The notes: generated by a model not told the origin, from the letters alone. Shown: positions 50,699 through 59,897, counted from the stretch's first letter. The stretch: DNA of 64,000 nucleotides from Kitasatospora sp. NBC_01287 (GCF_026340565.1 NZ_JAPEPB010000001.1:7414001-7478000); one strand, 5' to 3'. Numbers and translations: made by a program.

Positions 50699-52489
50699 TT
50701 GTCCCCTCTCAGCTGGGACGGCACCGCGCCGCCCTCCGGGCGCGGCGAGTACAGCCGCGAGATCGCCACCGGGATCCCGGGCCTGCGGCTGCGGGTCACC
50801 GCGGTCGGCGCCCGAGCGCTGGAGGTGCGCACCGTCATCGGCGACCGGTCGCTCACCCTGGAGGCCGCGCCGCTGGACCTCGACCCGCCCGGCGGTGGCC
50901 CCGCCAGGGTGCGCGTCGAGTGGCAGCTGCCCTGCGCCGGAGCCACCGCGCTGTGGACCCCGGCGACCGGCACCCGCTGGTTGCCGCCCTCCTGGAGCGC
51001 CCCGCGCACCGCCGCGCTGCCCGCGGGCGCGCCGATCGGCAGCCTGATCGGCGCCGGGGACGCGGCGCTGTGCACCTTCGCGGTCGCCGAACGGGTGCTG
51101 CCGGTGGCCATCGGCGAGGGCGCGGTGGAGGAGAGCGGCGAGTTCACCTGGTGGGTCGAGCACCAGGTGGAGGGCGAACCGCTGCGCCTGCGACTCGACC
51201 TGACGGGACGTCACTTCGCCGAGACGCTGGCCGGGATGGTCAGCTGGTGGGGTGCCGATGAGCTCCCGGCGGTGCCGGACGGCGCGTTCGAGCCGGTCTT
51301 CTGCACCTGGTACGCGCGACACCTGGAGATCACCGCGGCGGAGACCGAGCGGCTGGCCGCGCTCGCCGCGCCGCTGGGCTTCGGCGCGCTGATCGTCGAC
51401 GACGGCTGGCAGACCGAGGAGACCACCCGCTCGTACGCCACCACCGGCGACTGGCAGCCGGCCGCCGGCCCGTTCCCCGACTTCGCCGCGCACGTGGCCC
51501 GGGTGCGCGCCCTCGGACTGGCCTACCTGCTCTGGCACGCGCTGCCCTTCGCCGGCGACCGCAGCGCCGCCGGGCAGCGCTTCGCCGGGCGGCGCCTGGC
51601 CCACCTGGCGGAGCTGGAGACCTCGGTGCTCGACCCGGCCGACCCCGAGGTGCGCGACCACCTGGTGGAGCGGCTCGCGGCGGCCGTGGAGCAGCACGGG
51701 GTGGACGGCCTGAAGATCGACTTCATCGACACCTTCTCCCGCCACGCCGCCGACCAGGTGGCGGTGGCCGAGGGCGTGCGGCTGCTGCTCGCCGAGCTGG
51801 ACGCCCGGCTGCGCGCCGCCCGCCCCGGGCTGCTGGTCGAGCACCGGCAGCCGTACATCGGGCCCGGGCTGTGGCCGTACGCGACGATGGTGCGGGCCAC
51901 CGACTGCCCGCACAACGCGGCCGAGAACCGGGCCAGGACCACTGACCTGCGGCTGACCGCCGGCCCGCTGGCGGTGCACGCGGACCCGCTCACCTGGCAC
52001 CCGGACGAGCACCCGGTGGAGATCGCGGTGCAACTGCAGTCGGTGCTCTTCGCCACCGCCCAGGTCTCGGTCGACCTGGGCGCGCAGGGGCCCGAGCAGT
52101 TGGCGGCGCTGCGGTTCTGGCTGGCGGTGATGCGCGAGCACGTCGGGCTGCTGCAGCGCGGCACCTTCCGGCCGCACCGCCCGGAGCTGGGCTACCCGCT
52201 GCTGGAGTCCCGCCGGGGCGGGCAGCTCGCCGTCGGGCGGTACGCGCCGGTGCCGGTCGCGGTCACCGGCGCCTGGGAGCTGCTGCTGGTGGCCAACGCC
52301 GACCCCGACCCGCTGGTCCGCTTGGTCTTCGAGCGGCCGCCGGGCCGCCTCGACCTGCTGGTGCGCGACTGCGCGGGCGTCGCGGTGACGCAGGCGACGA
52401 TCACCGCCCAGGAGTGTGAGCTGGCTGTCCCGGTGCCGCGCGGCGGGCTGCTCACCCTTGCCCCGAGCCGCACCGTTGGCCGAGGCTGA
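50699..52489 (+). CDS. GH36-family alpha-galactosidase
   Basis: A 596-aa glycoside hydrolase with an N-terminal beta domain (about 1-190), a TIM barrel (about 195-510) and a C-terminal beta domain. The barrel has FCTWYARHLEI, LIVDDGWQTEE, the nucleophile Asp in DGLKIDFID and the proton donor Asp in RATDCPHN. It has no signal peptide, so it acts on imported oligosaccharides such as melibiose or raffinose. TTG start with AGGAAAGG 8 nt upstream. No sugar transporter or regulator lies beside it. Substrate specificity in GH36 varies, so the activity is inferred. Confidence 0.88.
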   Translation: MSPLSWDGTAPPSGRGEYSREIATGIPGLRLRVTAVGARALEVRTVIGDRSLTLEAAPLDLDPPGGGPARVRVEWQLPCAGATALWTPATGTRWLPPSWSAPRTAALPAGAPIGSLIGAGDAALCTFAVAERVLPVAIGEGAVEESGEFTWWVEHQVEGEPLRLRLDLTGRHFAETLAGMVSWWGADELPAVPDGAFEPVFCTWYARHLEITAAETERLAALAAPLGFGALIVDDGWQTEETTRSYATTGDWQPAAGPFPDFAAHVARVRALGLAYLLWHALPFAGDRSAAGQRFAGRRLAHLAELETSVLDPADPEVRDHLVERLAAAVEQHGVDGLKIDFIDTFSRHAADQVAVAEGVRLLLAELDARLRAARPGLLVEHRQPYIGPGLWPYATMVRATDCPHNAAENRARTTDLRLTAGPLAVHADPLTWHPDEHPVEIAVQLQSVLFATAQVSVDLGAQGPEQLAALRFWLAVMREHVGLLQRGTFRPHRPELGYPLLESRRGGQLAVGRYAPVPVAVTGAWELLLVANADPDPLVRLVFERPPGRLDLLVRDCAGVAVTQATITAQECELAVPVPRGGLLTLAPSRTVGRG

Positions 52490-52493
52490 TCCC

Positions 52494-53669
52494 GTGACCG
52501 AAACGCCTGAACTGCCGTCAGCGGACGCCCCCGAGCCCATTCCCGGCGCGGCCGAGCTCTTCACCCTCGACCCCGCCGTGGCCCACCTCAACCACGGCTC
52601 GTACGGGGCCGTGCCCGCCCCGGTGCGGGAGGCGCAGCGGCGACTGAGCGCGGAGCAGGAGGCGGACCCGGACGCCTTCTTCGCCGTGCTGCCCGAGCGG
52701 GTCGCCGCCGCGCGCACCGAACTCGCCCCGGTGCTCGGCGCCGACCCGCTCGGGCTGGCGCTGGTCAGCAACGTGACCGAGGCGGTCGCCGTCGTCCTGG
52801 ACAGCATCCCGTTCGGGCCCGGCGACGAGATCCTGGTGACCGACCACGGCTACGGCGTGGTCACCCGGGCCGCCGAGCGCCGGGCCGCCGAGTGCGGCGC
52901 GCGGGTGCGGGTGGTCCCGGTGCCGCTGGAGCTGCTGGACCCGGCGCCCGCCGTGCTCGACGCCGTCACCGAGCGCACCAAGGTGGCCCTGCTGGACCGG
53001 ATCACCTCGCCCACCGCCCGCGAGCTCGCCACCCCGCCGCTGCTGCGCGCGCTGGCCGAGCGCGGCGTGCTGACCATGGTGGACGCGGCCCACGTGCCCG
53101 GCATGCTGGCGCCCGACCTGGAGGTCGGCCGGCCCGACTTCTGGTTCGGCAACCTGCACAAGTGGGCCTTCGCGCCCCGACCCACCGCGCTCCTGGCGGT
53201 GACCGAGGCCTGGCGGGAGCGGATCCGGCCGCTCACCTACTCCTGGGAGCACGAGCACGGCTTCCCGTTCAACGTCGAGTGGCGCGGAACCGCCGACTAC
53301 ACCGGCTGGCTGGCCGCCCCCACCGCGCTGCGGGTGCTGGAGGGGCTCGGCGTGGAGCGCGTTCGCGAGCACAACGTGCGGCTGGCCGCCTACGGCCAGC
53401 GGCGGCTCGTCGAGCTGACCGGGCTGCCGCCGCTGCCCGGCTCCGAGCGGCTGGCGATGCGCGCGGTGCGGCTGCCCGCCGGGGTGGCCGAGGACGAGGC
53501 GGGCGTGCGGCAGCTGATGCGCGCCGTCGGCGAGCGGCTGGGCAGCCGGGTGGCGGTGCGCCCGTGGGTGGGCGGCGGGGTGCTGCGGATCTCCGCCCAG
53601 GTCTACAACCGGGCCGAGGAGTACGAGAAGCTCGCGGCCGGTCTGGGCGAGCTGCTCCGGGCCGGCTGA
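52494..53669 (+). CDS. Class V aminotransferase, isopenicillin N epimerase-like
   Basis: A 391-aa PLP enzyme. HLNHGSYGAVPAPVREAQRR at the N-terminus and the PLP Lys in FGNLHKWAFAPR (about 221) mark the isopenicillin N epimerase/cysteine desulfurase-like subgroup; WRGTADYTGW is a further signature. No beta-lactam genes are near, so penicillin chemistry is not implied; an amino-acid racemase or lyase is more likely. GTG at 52494 follows the GH36 stop by 4 bp, suggesting co-transcription, although the ribosome-binding site is poor; TTG at 52476 is an alternative. Confidence 0.85.
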   Translation: MTETPELPSADAPEPIPGAAELFTLDPAVAHLNHGSYGAVPAPVREAQRRLSAEQEADPDAFFAVLPERVAAARTELAPVLGADPLGLALVSNVTEAVAVVLDSIPFGPGDEILVTDHGYGVVTRAAERRAAECGARVRVVPVPLELLDPAPAVLDAVTERTKVALLDRITSPTARELATPPLLRALAERGVLTMVDAAHVPGMLAPDLEVGRPDFWFGNLHKWAFAPRPTALLAVTEAWRERIRPLTYSWEHEHGFPFNVEWRGTADYTGWLAAPTALRVLEGLGVERVREHNVRLAAYGQRRLVELTGLPPLPGSERLAMRAVRLPAGVAEDEAGVRQLMRAVGERLGSRVAVRPWVGGGVLRISAQVYNRAEEYEKLAAGLGELLRAG

Positions 53670-53672
53670 GCC

Positions 53673-53753
53673 GGCTCGGGTGGCCCGGGCGGGCCGGGTG
53701 GCTCGGTTGGCTCGGGTGGCCCGGGTGGCTCGGTTGGCTCGGGTGGCTCGGGC
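53673..53753. repeat. 9-bp tandem repeat between convergent genes
   Basis: Nine consecutive 9-bp units (GGCTCGGGT, GGCCCGGGT, GGCTCGGTT variants) fill the whole spacer between the aminotransferase and roadblock genes. There is no other structure. Confidence 0.92.
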
Positions 53754-53755
53754 GA

Positions 53756-54130
53756 TCAGATCTCCAGCGCGGCCTCGATCATCTTCAGCTGGTGGCGGGC
53801 CATCGCCAGGTTGGCGCGGCTGCGGGTGAGCGCCAGGTAGAGGAAGAGCCCGCGGCCGCCCTGCCGGGTCAGCGGCCTGATCAGGTGGTACTGGTTGCTG
53901 AGCGTGATCAGGATGTCCTCGATCTCGTTGTCGTGCAGATTGAGCATCTCCATGGTCCGCATCTTGGCCCGCACCACGTCGGTGTTGCCCGCCGCCGCCA
54001 CGTTCAGGTCCAGCTCGGGGCTGTCACCGAGCGCGCCGAGCGCCATCCCGCTGCCGTAGTCGACCAGCGCGACACCGATCGCGCCCTCGATCCCGATCGC
54101 TTCCTTGAGCGAGGTGTCCACGTTCGCCAT
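53756..54130 (-). CDS. Orphan roadblock/LC7-like protein
   Basis: A 124-aa protein with the roadblock/LC7 pattern: IEGAIGVALVDYGSGMALGA, then a helix, then a second half ILITLSNQYHLIRPLTR with GRGLFLYLALTRSRANLAMAR. In bacteria such proteins (MglB, CvnB) act as partners of small Ras-like GTPases. No GTPase, DUF742 or sensor kinase gene is adjacent, so it is not part of a complete conservon, and its sequence is not CvnB-like. ATG start, preceded by GAGGGGCG. Confidence 0.7.
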   Translation of the reverse strand: MANVDTSLKEAIGIEGAIGVALVDYGSGMALGALGDSPELDLNVAAAGNTDVVRAKMRTMEMLNLHDNEIEDILITLSNQYHLIRPLTRQGGRGLFLYLALTRSRANLAMARHQLKMIEAALEI

Positions 54131-54302
54131 GTCTGCGCCCCTCCAGGTGGGTCAGGTCTGTGGCGCCGACTCTAGGCAGGGCAGCAACGCTCGGTTGACG
54201 AATGATCACAGCTGAGCAAAGGAGTCCGCACTTGATCGATCGGGACTGCGAGTGATCAGCGGAGGTCGGGAAAAGGGTGCGATCAATGTCAGCCCAGCCG
54301 GG

Positions 54303-54319
54303 TAATCTCAGGCTGAGAT
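54303..54319 (+). promoter_or_regulatory. Possible helY promoter element with small inverted repeat
   Basis: TAATCT (54303-54308) resembles a -10, and ATCTCA-GGC-TGAGAT (54305-54319) is a 6-bp inverted repeat on it. The remaining spacer (54131-54442) has GATC-rich palindromes such as TTGATCGATC but nothing I can assign. Confidence 0.35.
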
Positions 54320-54442
54320 GCTGGAACACCACACCGACCGGACCAGCTGCGCGCCCCGTCCGGCCCAGCGCCGCGGAGCCGGCCCGCAGCCGCAGGCGTC
54401 ACCGTCTGCGACCCACTACCACGGGAAGAAGAGGTGACGCCG

Positions 54443-57283
54443 ATGAGCAGCGCCCTGCCGCACGACGACGCGATGAGCCCCGCCGAGGCGTACGCGGCCG
54501 CCCGCCGCCGTACCCAGGAGCAGGCCACCGCCCTGCACGGTTTCCAGGAGCTGTACGACTTCCCGCTCGACGACTTCCAGCTGGAGGCCTGCCGGACCCT
54601 GGAGGCCGGCGAGGGCGTGCTGGTCGCCGCGCCGACCGGCTCCGGCAAGACCATCGTGGGCGAGTTCGCCGTCCACCTGGCCCTGGCGGCGGGCCGCAAG
54701 TGCTTCTACACCACGCCGATCAAGGCGCTCTCCAACCAGAAGTACGCCGACCTGGTCAAGCGCTACGGCGCCGCCAAGGTGGGCCTGCTCACCGGTGACA
54801 ACTCCGTCAACGGCGACGCGCCCGTGGTGGTGATGACCACCGAGGTGCTGCGCAACATGCTCTACGCGAACTCGCGCACCCTGGACGGCCTGGGCTACGT
54901 GGTGATGGACGAGGTCCACTACCTTGCCGACCGGTTCCGCGGCGCGGTCTGGGAGGAGGTGATCATCCACCTGCCCGAGTCGGTCACCCTGGTCTCGCTC
55001 TCGGCCACCGTCTCCAACGCCGAGGAGTTCGGCGACTGGCTGGACACCGTGCGCGGCGGCGTCAAGGTGATCGTCTCCGAGCACCGCCCGGTCCCGCTCT
55101 GGCAGCACGTGATGGCCGGCAACCGGATGTACGACCTGTTCTCCGACCCGGACGTGGACGGCCGCCCCAAGGGCAACCAGAAGAACCCGGCCAAGGCGGT
55201 CAACCCCGAACTGGTCCGCCTCGCCCGCTCCGAGGCCGACCGCAACCCGCGCTTCGCCGGGCGCGGGCGCGGCCGCTCGATGGCCAACGGCCGTCCCGGG
55301 CGGGTCTGGACCCCGGGCCGGGCCGAGGTGATCGACCGGCTGGACGCCGAGGGCCTGCTGCCCGCGATCACCTTCATCTTCAGCAGGGCCGGCTGCGAGG
55401 CCGCCGTCCAGCAGGTGCTGACCTCCGGAGTGCGGCTCAACGGCGAGCAGGAGCGACTGCAGGTGCGGGCCATCGTGGAGGAGCGCTGCGCCGCGATCCC
55501 CGACGAGGACCTGCACGTGCTCGGCTACTTCGAGTGGCTGGACGCGCTGGAGCGCGGGGTGGCCGCGCACCACGCCGGCATGTTGCCCCGGTTCAAGGAG
55601 GTGGTTGAGGAGCTCTTCCTGAAGGGCCTGGTCAAGGCCGTCTTCGCGACCGAGACGCTGGCGCTGGGCATCAACATGCCGGCCCGCTCGGTGGTGATGG
55701 AGAAGCTGGTCAAGTGGAACGGCGAGATGCACGCCGACATCACTCCCGGCGAGTACACCCAGCTCACCGGCCGGGCCGGGCGGCGCGGCATCGACATCGA
55801 GGGCCATGCCGTGGTGCTCTGGCAGCGCGGCATCGACCCGGAGGCGCTGGCCGGCCTGGCCGGCACCCGCACCTATCCGCTGCGCTCCTCCTTCAAGCCC
55901 TCCTACAACATGGCCGTCAACCTGGTCGGCCAGTTCGGGCGGCACCGTTCGCGCGAACTGCTGGAGACCTCCTTCGCCCAGTTCCAGGCGGACCGCTCGG
56001 TGGTCGGCATCTCCAAGCAGGTGCAGCGCAACGAGGAGGGCCTGGAGGGCTACCGCGAGGCGATGACCTGTCACCTGGGCGACTTCCAGGAGTACATGGG
56101 CCTGCGCCGGGAGCTGAAGGACCGGGAGAACGAGCTGGCCCGCGAGGGTGCCGGCCAGCGCCGCTCGGCCGCCGTCGAGGCGATCGAGGCGCTGAAGCCG
56201 GGCGATGTGATCCACGTGCCGACCGGCAAGTTCGCCGGCCTCGCGCTGGTGCTCGACCCGGGGCTGCCGCCGGTCAGCCGCTCGCCGCGCTCGGTGCGCC
56301 ACCCGGACTACCAGGACGGGCCACGCCCGGTGGTGCTCACCGCCGAGCGGCAGGTCAAGCGGCTGGCGATGATCGACTTCCCGTACCCGGTGGCCGCGAT
56401 CGAGCGGCTGAAGATCCCCAAGTCCTTCAATCCGCGCAGCCCCCAGTCCCGCCGGGACCTGGCCTCCACCCTGCGCACCAAGGCCGGCCACCTGGAGCCC
56501 GAGCGCTACCGCAAGGGCCGGGCGGCGGCCGCGGACGACCCCGGCATCGCCCGGCTGCGCACCGAGCTGCGCCAGCACCCCTGCCACGGCTGCGACGACC
56601 GGGAGAACCACGCCCGCTGGGCCGAGCGCTACCAGCGGCTGCACCGCGACACCGAGGTGCTGGAGCGCAAGATGCGCTCGCGCACCCACACCATCTCGCG
56701 CACCTTCGACCGGGTCGCCGGCCTGCTCACCGACCTCGGCTACCTGGTCGGCGACACCGTGACCGACGACGGCAAGCGGCTCGGGCGGCTCTACGGCGAG
56801 CTCGACCTGCTCGCCTCCGAGTGCATCCGCGAGGGCGTCTGGCAGGACCTGGCCGCCGCCGAACTGGCGGCCTGCGCCTCCGCGCTGGTCTACGAGGCCC
56901 GCCAGGCCGACGACGCCGCCACGCCCCGGGTCCCCGAGGGCAAGGCCAAGGACGCGCTCGGCCGGATGGTCCGGATCTGGGGTCACCTGGACGCCCTGGA
57001 GGAGCAGCACCGGATCAGTACCGCCGAGGGCGTCGGCCAGCGCGAGCCCGACCTGGGCTTCGCCTGGGCCGCCTACCGCTGGGCGCTGGGCCACGGCCTG
57101 GACTCGGTGCTGCGCGACGCCGACATGCCGGCCGGCGACTTCGTGCGCTGGACCAAGCAGCTGATCGACGTGCTCGGCCAGATCCAGGACGCGGCCGGCG
57201 AGGACGCCGAACTGCGCCGCACCGCCCGCAAGGCGGTGGACGCGCTGCGCCGCGGCATCATCGCCTACTCCTCGGTGGGCTGA
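54443..57283 (+). CDS. helY: DEAD/DEAH-box RNA helicase HelY (Ski2/Mtr4-like)
   Basis: A 946-aa superfamily 2 helicase. Motif I APTGSGKTIVGEFA (about 65), motif II MDEVHYL, motif III SLSATVSNAEEF, and helicase-C motifs AVFATETLALGINMPARSVV and QLTGRAGRRGID. The C-terminal half has the arch-like and DSHCT regions, with CHGCDDRENHARW, a Cys pair. Family members unwind structured RNA for decay. ATG at 54443 chosen because AAGAAGAGG ends 8 nt upstream; a GTG at 54434 lies inside that site. In Mycobacterium helY directly follows tatC; here they are 33 kb apart. Confidence 0.93.
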   Translation: MSSALPHDDAMSPAEAYAAARRRTQEQATALHGFQELYDFPLDDFQLEACRTLEAGEGVLVAAPTGSGKTIVGEFAVHLALAAGRKCFYTTPIKALSNQKYADLVKRYGAAKVGLLTGDNSVNGDAPVVVMTTEVLRNMLYANSRTLDGLGYVVMDEVHYLADRFRGAVWEEVIIHLPESVTLVSLSATVSNAEEFGDWLDTVRGGVKVIVSEHRPVPLWQHVMAGNRMYDLFSDPDVDGRPKGNQKNPAKAVNPELVRLARSEADRNPRFAGRGRGRSMANGRPGRVWTPGRAEVIDRLDAEGLLPAITFIFSRAGCEAAVQQVLTSGVRLNGEQERLQVRAIVEERCAAIPDEDLHVLGYFEWLDALERGVAAHHAGMLPRFKEVVEELFLKGLVKAVFATETLALGINMPARSVVMEKLVKWNGEMHADITPGEYTQLTGRAGRRGIDIEGHAVVLWQRGIDPEALAGLAGTRTYPLRSSFKPSYNMAVNLVGQFGRHRSRELLETSFAQFQADRSVVGISKQVQRNEEGLEGYREAMTCHLGDFQEYMGLRRELKDRENELAREGAGQRRSAAVEAIEALKPGDVIHVPTGKFAGLALVLDPGLPPVSRSPRSVRHPDYQDGPRPVVLTAERQVKRLAMIDFPYPVAAIERLKIPKSFNPRSPQSRRDLASTLRTKAGHLEPERYRKGRAAAADDPGIARLRTELRQHPCHGCDDRENHARWAERYQRLHRDTEVLERKMRSRTHTISRTFDRVAGLLTDLGYLVGDTVTDDGKRLGRLYGELDLLASECIREGVWQDLAAAELAACASALVYEARQADDAATPRVPEGKAKDALGRMVRIWGHLDALEEQHRISTAEGVGQREPDLGFAWAAYRWALGHGLDSVLRDADMPAGDFVRWTKQLIDVLGQIQDAAGEDAELRRTARKAVDALRRGIIAYSSVG

Positions 57284-57351
57284 CCGAGCTGACCGAGCTG
57301 ACCGAGCTGACCGAGCTGACCGGGCCGACGGGGCTGACCGGGCCGGTGGGC
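57280..57351 (+). repeat. 9-bp tandem repeat of the helY stop codon
   Basis: Units CTGACCGAG repeat from the last base of the final sense codon: four perfect copies, then CTGACCGGG variants. Since 9 is a multiple of three, the TGA recurs in the helY frame at 57281, 57290, 57299, 57308 and 57317. Confidence 0.95.
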
Positions 57352-57378
57352 TGACGGGGCGCCACCGCACGGCAAGCA

Positions 57379-57415
57379 CCGCTGCCCCGACCGTCCGCGA
57401 CGGTCGGGGCAGCGG
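57379..57415. terminator. Strong bidirectional terminator between helY and the EEP gene
   Basis: A perfect 16-bp stem (57379-57394 and 57400-57415) with a 5-nt loop between convergent genes. Confidence 0.88.
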
Positions 57416-57433
57416 CGGCTCGGGCCGGTGGGG

Positions 57434-58480
57434 TCAGCCGAGCTGGAAGGTGGCCTGGACGGGGTAGTGGTCGCTGGGGGCCTGGGTGTCCAGCTGGCCG
57501 GAGGTCCAGCCGGCCTGCGGGTCGAAGTCGATCGCGACCGTCGGCAGCGCGAGCGGGGCCGGGCGGCCGGGCTGGTTCAGGTAGCCGAGGTAGTCCAGGT
57601 CGTCCTGGTAGCCGACCGGGAAGGTCTCCACGCCGCTCATGTACTGGCACCAGACGGAGACGGGGCAGTCCATGGTGGTCATGGTCTGGTCCGGGTCCAG
57701 CGCGGGGGAGCCGAGTACGCCGCCCACCGCGTTCTGCGCGTTGGCGTAGTCGCCGCGCGCCTGGCCGTTGTAGTACTCCACGTTCAGGTCGCCGCCGAAG
57801 AGCACCGGGGCGCTGGTCCCGGCGATCCCGTTCACCCAGGACCTGATCTCGCCGAGCTGGGCGAGCCGGGTGGCCTGGGTGGTGTCGGTGGAGGCGTCCG
57901 ACTCGTCCGCCTGCAGGTGGGTGCCGGCCACCCAGGTCTTCACGCCGCCCTTGTCCACCTGGACCAGCGCGGCGCCCTTGTCGGCGTGGTAGTCCCAGGT
58001 GCCGGAGGTGGAGTTCGAGAAGACGTGTTGGTACTGCGCGGTGATCGGGTACTTCGAGAGGATCATCGTCCCGCCGTTGATCACGAACGGGGAGCTGGAG
58101 CAGTCGCCGCTGGTCCCGTTCCAGCCGCCGCCGGAGCAGGTCCCGCCGACCACCGGCGTGCGGTAGGGGTAGAGGTCGGCGAGCTTGCTGTTGATGTCGC
58201 CGATCGAGGAGTTGTTGAACAGCTCGTCCAGGATCACCACGTCCGCGCTGTGCTGACGGATGATCGACTCGATCACCGGCGTGCGGGTGCTCGCCTTCTC
58301 GTTCTGGCTCCAGTCGACCACGGCGGTGCCGAGGTCCACGTTCCAGGTCAGGACGGAGAGCGTACTGCCGGCCGTCGCGGCGGGGGCGGGGACGGCCGAG
58401 GCGCTGGTGGCAGCGGTGCCGCCGAGCAGCGCGAGGACGGCGGCGGTGCTGAGCGCGGCGGCGGAGCGGCGCAGGGTCAT
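57434..58480 (-). CDS. Secreted endonuclease/exonuclease/phosphatase-family hydrolase (sphingomyelinase-like)
   Basis: A 348-aa exported phosphodiesterase. The Sec signal peptide ends near ATSASAVPA. EEP-fold motifs follow in order: LTWNVD (metal Asn), VVILDELFNN (metal position, Glu), GGTMILSKYPI, AGTHLQAD (His), GGDLNVEYYN (Asp/Asn) and SDHYPV (catalytic His). The DNase I-like fold and secretion fit bacterial neutral sphingomyelinase or a phospholipase, but nuclease activity is possible. Four Cys in the middle (GGTCSGGGW, GDCSSSP, MDCPVSVWC) suggest disulfides. Confidence 0.83.
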   Translation of the reverse strand: MTLRRSAAALSTAAVLALLGGTAATSASAVPAPAATAGSTLSVLTWNVDLGTAVVDWSQNEKASTRTPVIESIIRQHSADVVILDELFNNSSIGDINSKLADLYPYRTPVVGGTCSGGGWNGTSGDCSSSPFVINGGTMILSKYPITAQYQHVFSNSTSGTWDYHADKGAALVQVDKGGVKTWVAGTHLQADESDASTDTTQATRLAQLGEIRSWVNGIAGTSAPVLFGGDLNVEYYNGQARGDYANAQNAVGGVLGSPALDPDQTMTTMDCPVSVWCQYMSGVETFPVGYQDDLDYLGYLNQPGRPAPLALPTVAIDFDPQAGWTSGQLDTQAPSDHYPVQATFQLG

Positions 58481-58691
58481 GGGAGTACGGCTCCTGGGAA
58501 GGGGTCAGCTGTGCATGACAGCCGGAACCGTAGCTACTGGCGGGTACGTTTGGAAGAACTCCAACCGACCAATCTTCGGCGGCGAGATGTCTGCACAACA
58601 CCGGTCGCGCCCCGGTCGACCTGTCTGCACAACTGTGCCCTGATCGCCGCGCACCCTGGCCGGCTCCCGGTCCCGGTCGTATGGTGCGCGG

Positions 58692-59897
58692 ATGGAGACC
58701 TCCGAGACGCTGTCGCCCGTCGTGCTCGACCCCTTCGGCCGATCGCAGCACCAGGAGAACGCGCGGCTGCGCGAGTTGGGCCCGGTGGCCCTGGTGGAGC
58801 TGCCCGGCGGAGTGCCCGCCTGGGCGGTGACGCACCATCAGGTCCTCCAGGAGCTGCTCGCCGATCCCCGGGTGGGCAAGGACCCGCGGCACTGGACCCA
58901 GTACGCCGAAGGCCGGCTGCCGGTCGGCTGGCCGCTGATCAACTTCGTCAACGTGCCCGGGATGATCACCACCGACGGGGCCGACCACCGGCGGCTGCGC
59001 TCGCTGGTCGGCCAGGCCCTGACGCCCCGTCGGGTCGAGGCGATGCGGCCTCGGATCCAAGAACTGACGGACCGTCTGCTCGACCCGGTGCAGGGTGAGT
59101 TCGAGCTGCGCGAGGCCTTCGCCTACCCGCTGCCGATGCGGGTGATCGGTGAGCTGCTCGGCCTGCCGGCCGCCGACCAGGACACCCTGCACGCGCTGTC
59201 GAGCGTGCTGATCAGCAGCTCGGCCGAGCCCGGCGAGACGCTCGCCGCCCAGCGCGACCTGCTGGCGCTGCTCGGCGCACTGGCCGAGCGCAAGCGGGTG
59301 CGGCCCGGGGACGACCTGACCAGCGCACTGCTCGCGGCCCGCGAGGCGGGCGACGCGCTGAGCGGGGAGGAGGTGGTGGGCACCATGCTCACCATGCTGG
59401 TCGCCGGACACGAGACCACCCTCAACCTGATCACCAACGCGGTGCGCGCGCTGCTCGCCGATCCGGCCCAGCTCACCCGGGTGCGCGCGGGCGAACTCGA
59501 CTGGTCGGCGGTGGTGGAGGAGACCCTGCGCTACGACTCCCCGGTCGGCCAGTTCCCGCTGCGCTACGCGATCGAGGACATCGTGGTCGGCGGGGTACTG
59601 ATCCGCCGCGGTGAGGCGCTGCTCGCCTCCTACGCGGCGGCCGGCCGCGACGGCGCCCAGTACGCCGACGCCGACACCTTCGATGCCGCCCGCCCCCCGG
59701 GCCGGCACCTCTCGCTCGGCCACGGTCCGCACTTCTGCATCGGTGCGGGCTTGGCCCGGCTGGAGGCCGAGATCGCGCTGCGCGCCCTGTTCGCCCGGTT
59801 CCCCGACCTGCGCGCGGCCGATCGCGGCACGCCCCCGGAGCCGGTCGCCTCCTTCATCAGCAACAGCGTGCGCGAACTGTGGGTGGTGGCGCACTGA
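58692..59897 (+). CDS. Cytochrome P450
   Basis: A 401-aa bacterial class I P450 monooxygenase. I-helix MLVAGHETTLN (oxygen-activating Glu-Thr pair), the ExxR motif in VEETLRYDSPV, and the heme-binding loop LSLGHGPHFCIGAGLARLE with the proximal Cys. Needs a ferredoxin and reductase; none is adjacent. Substrate unknown. ATG at 58692, preceded by a short AT-richer spacer containing CCAACCGACCAATC. The stop codon lies in a 19-bp tandem repeat. Confidence 0.93.
   Translation: METSETLSPVVLDPFGRSQHQENARLRELGPVALVELPGGVPAWAVTHHQVLQELLADPRVGKDPRHWTQYAEGRLPVGWPLINFVNVPGMITTDGADHRRLRSLVGQALTPRRVEAMRPRIQELTDRLLDPVQGEFELREAFAYPLPMRVIGELLGLPAADQDTLHALSSVLISSSAEPGETLAAQRDLLALLGALAERKRVRPGDDLTSALLAAREAGDALSGEEVVGTMLTMLVAGHETTLNLITNAVRALLADPAQLTRVRAGELDWSAVVEETLRYDSPVGQFPLRYAIEDIVVGGVLIRRGEALLASYAAAGRDGAQYADADTFDAARPPGRHLSLGHGPHFCIGAGLARLEAEIALRALFARFPDLRAADRGTPPEPVASFISNSVRELWVVAH

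Noticed and set aside
52494..53669. Calling the class V aminotransferase an isopenicillin N epimerase in a beta-lactam cluster
   Set aside because: No ACV synthetase, isopenicillin N synthase or expandase gene is present; the similarity is at family level.
54416..57379. A 987-codon minus-strand frame opposite helY
   Set aside because: It mirrors the helicase codons and has no family motif; helY itself has complete helicase motifs.
53756..59897. Roadblock protein plus P450 flanking helY as the remains of a conservon
   Set aside because: The roadblock sequence is not CvnB-like and the kinase, DUF742 and GTPase genes are missing, so the link is too weak.
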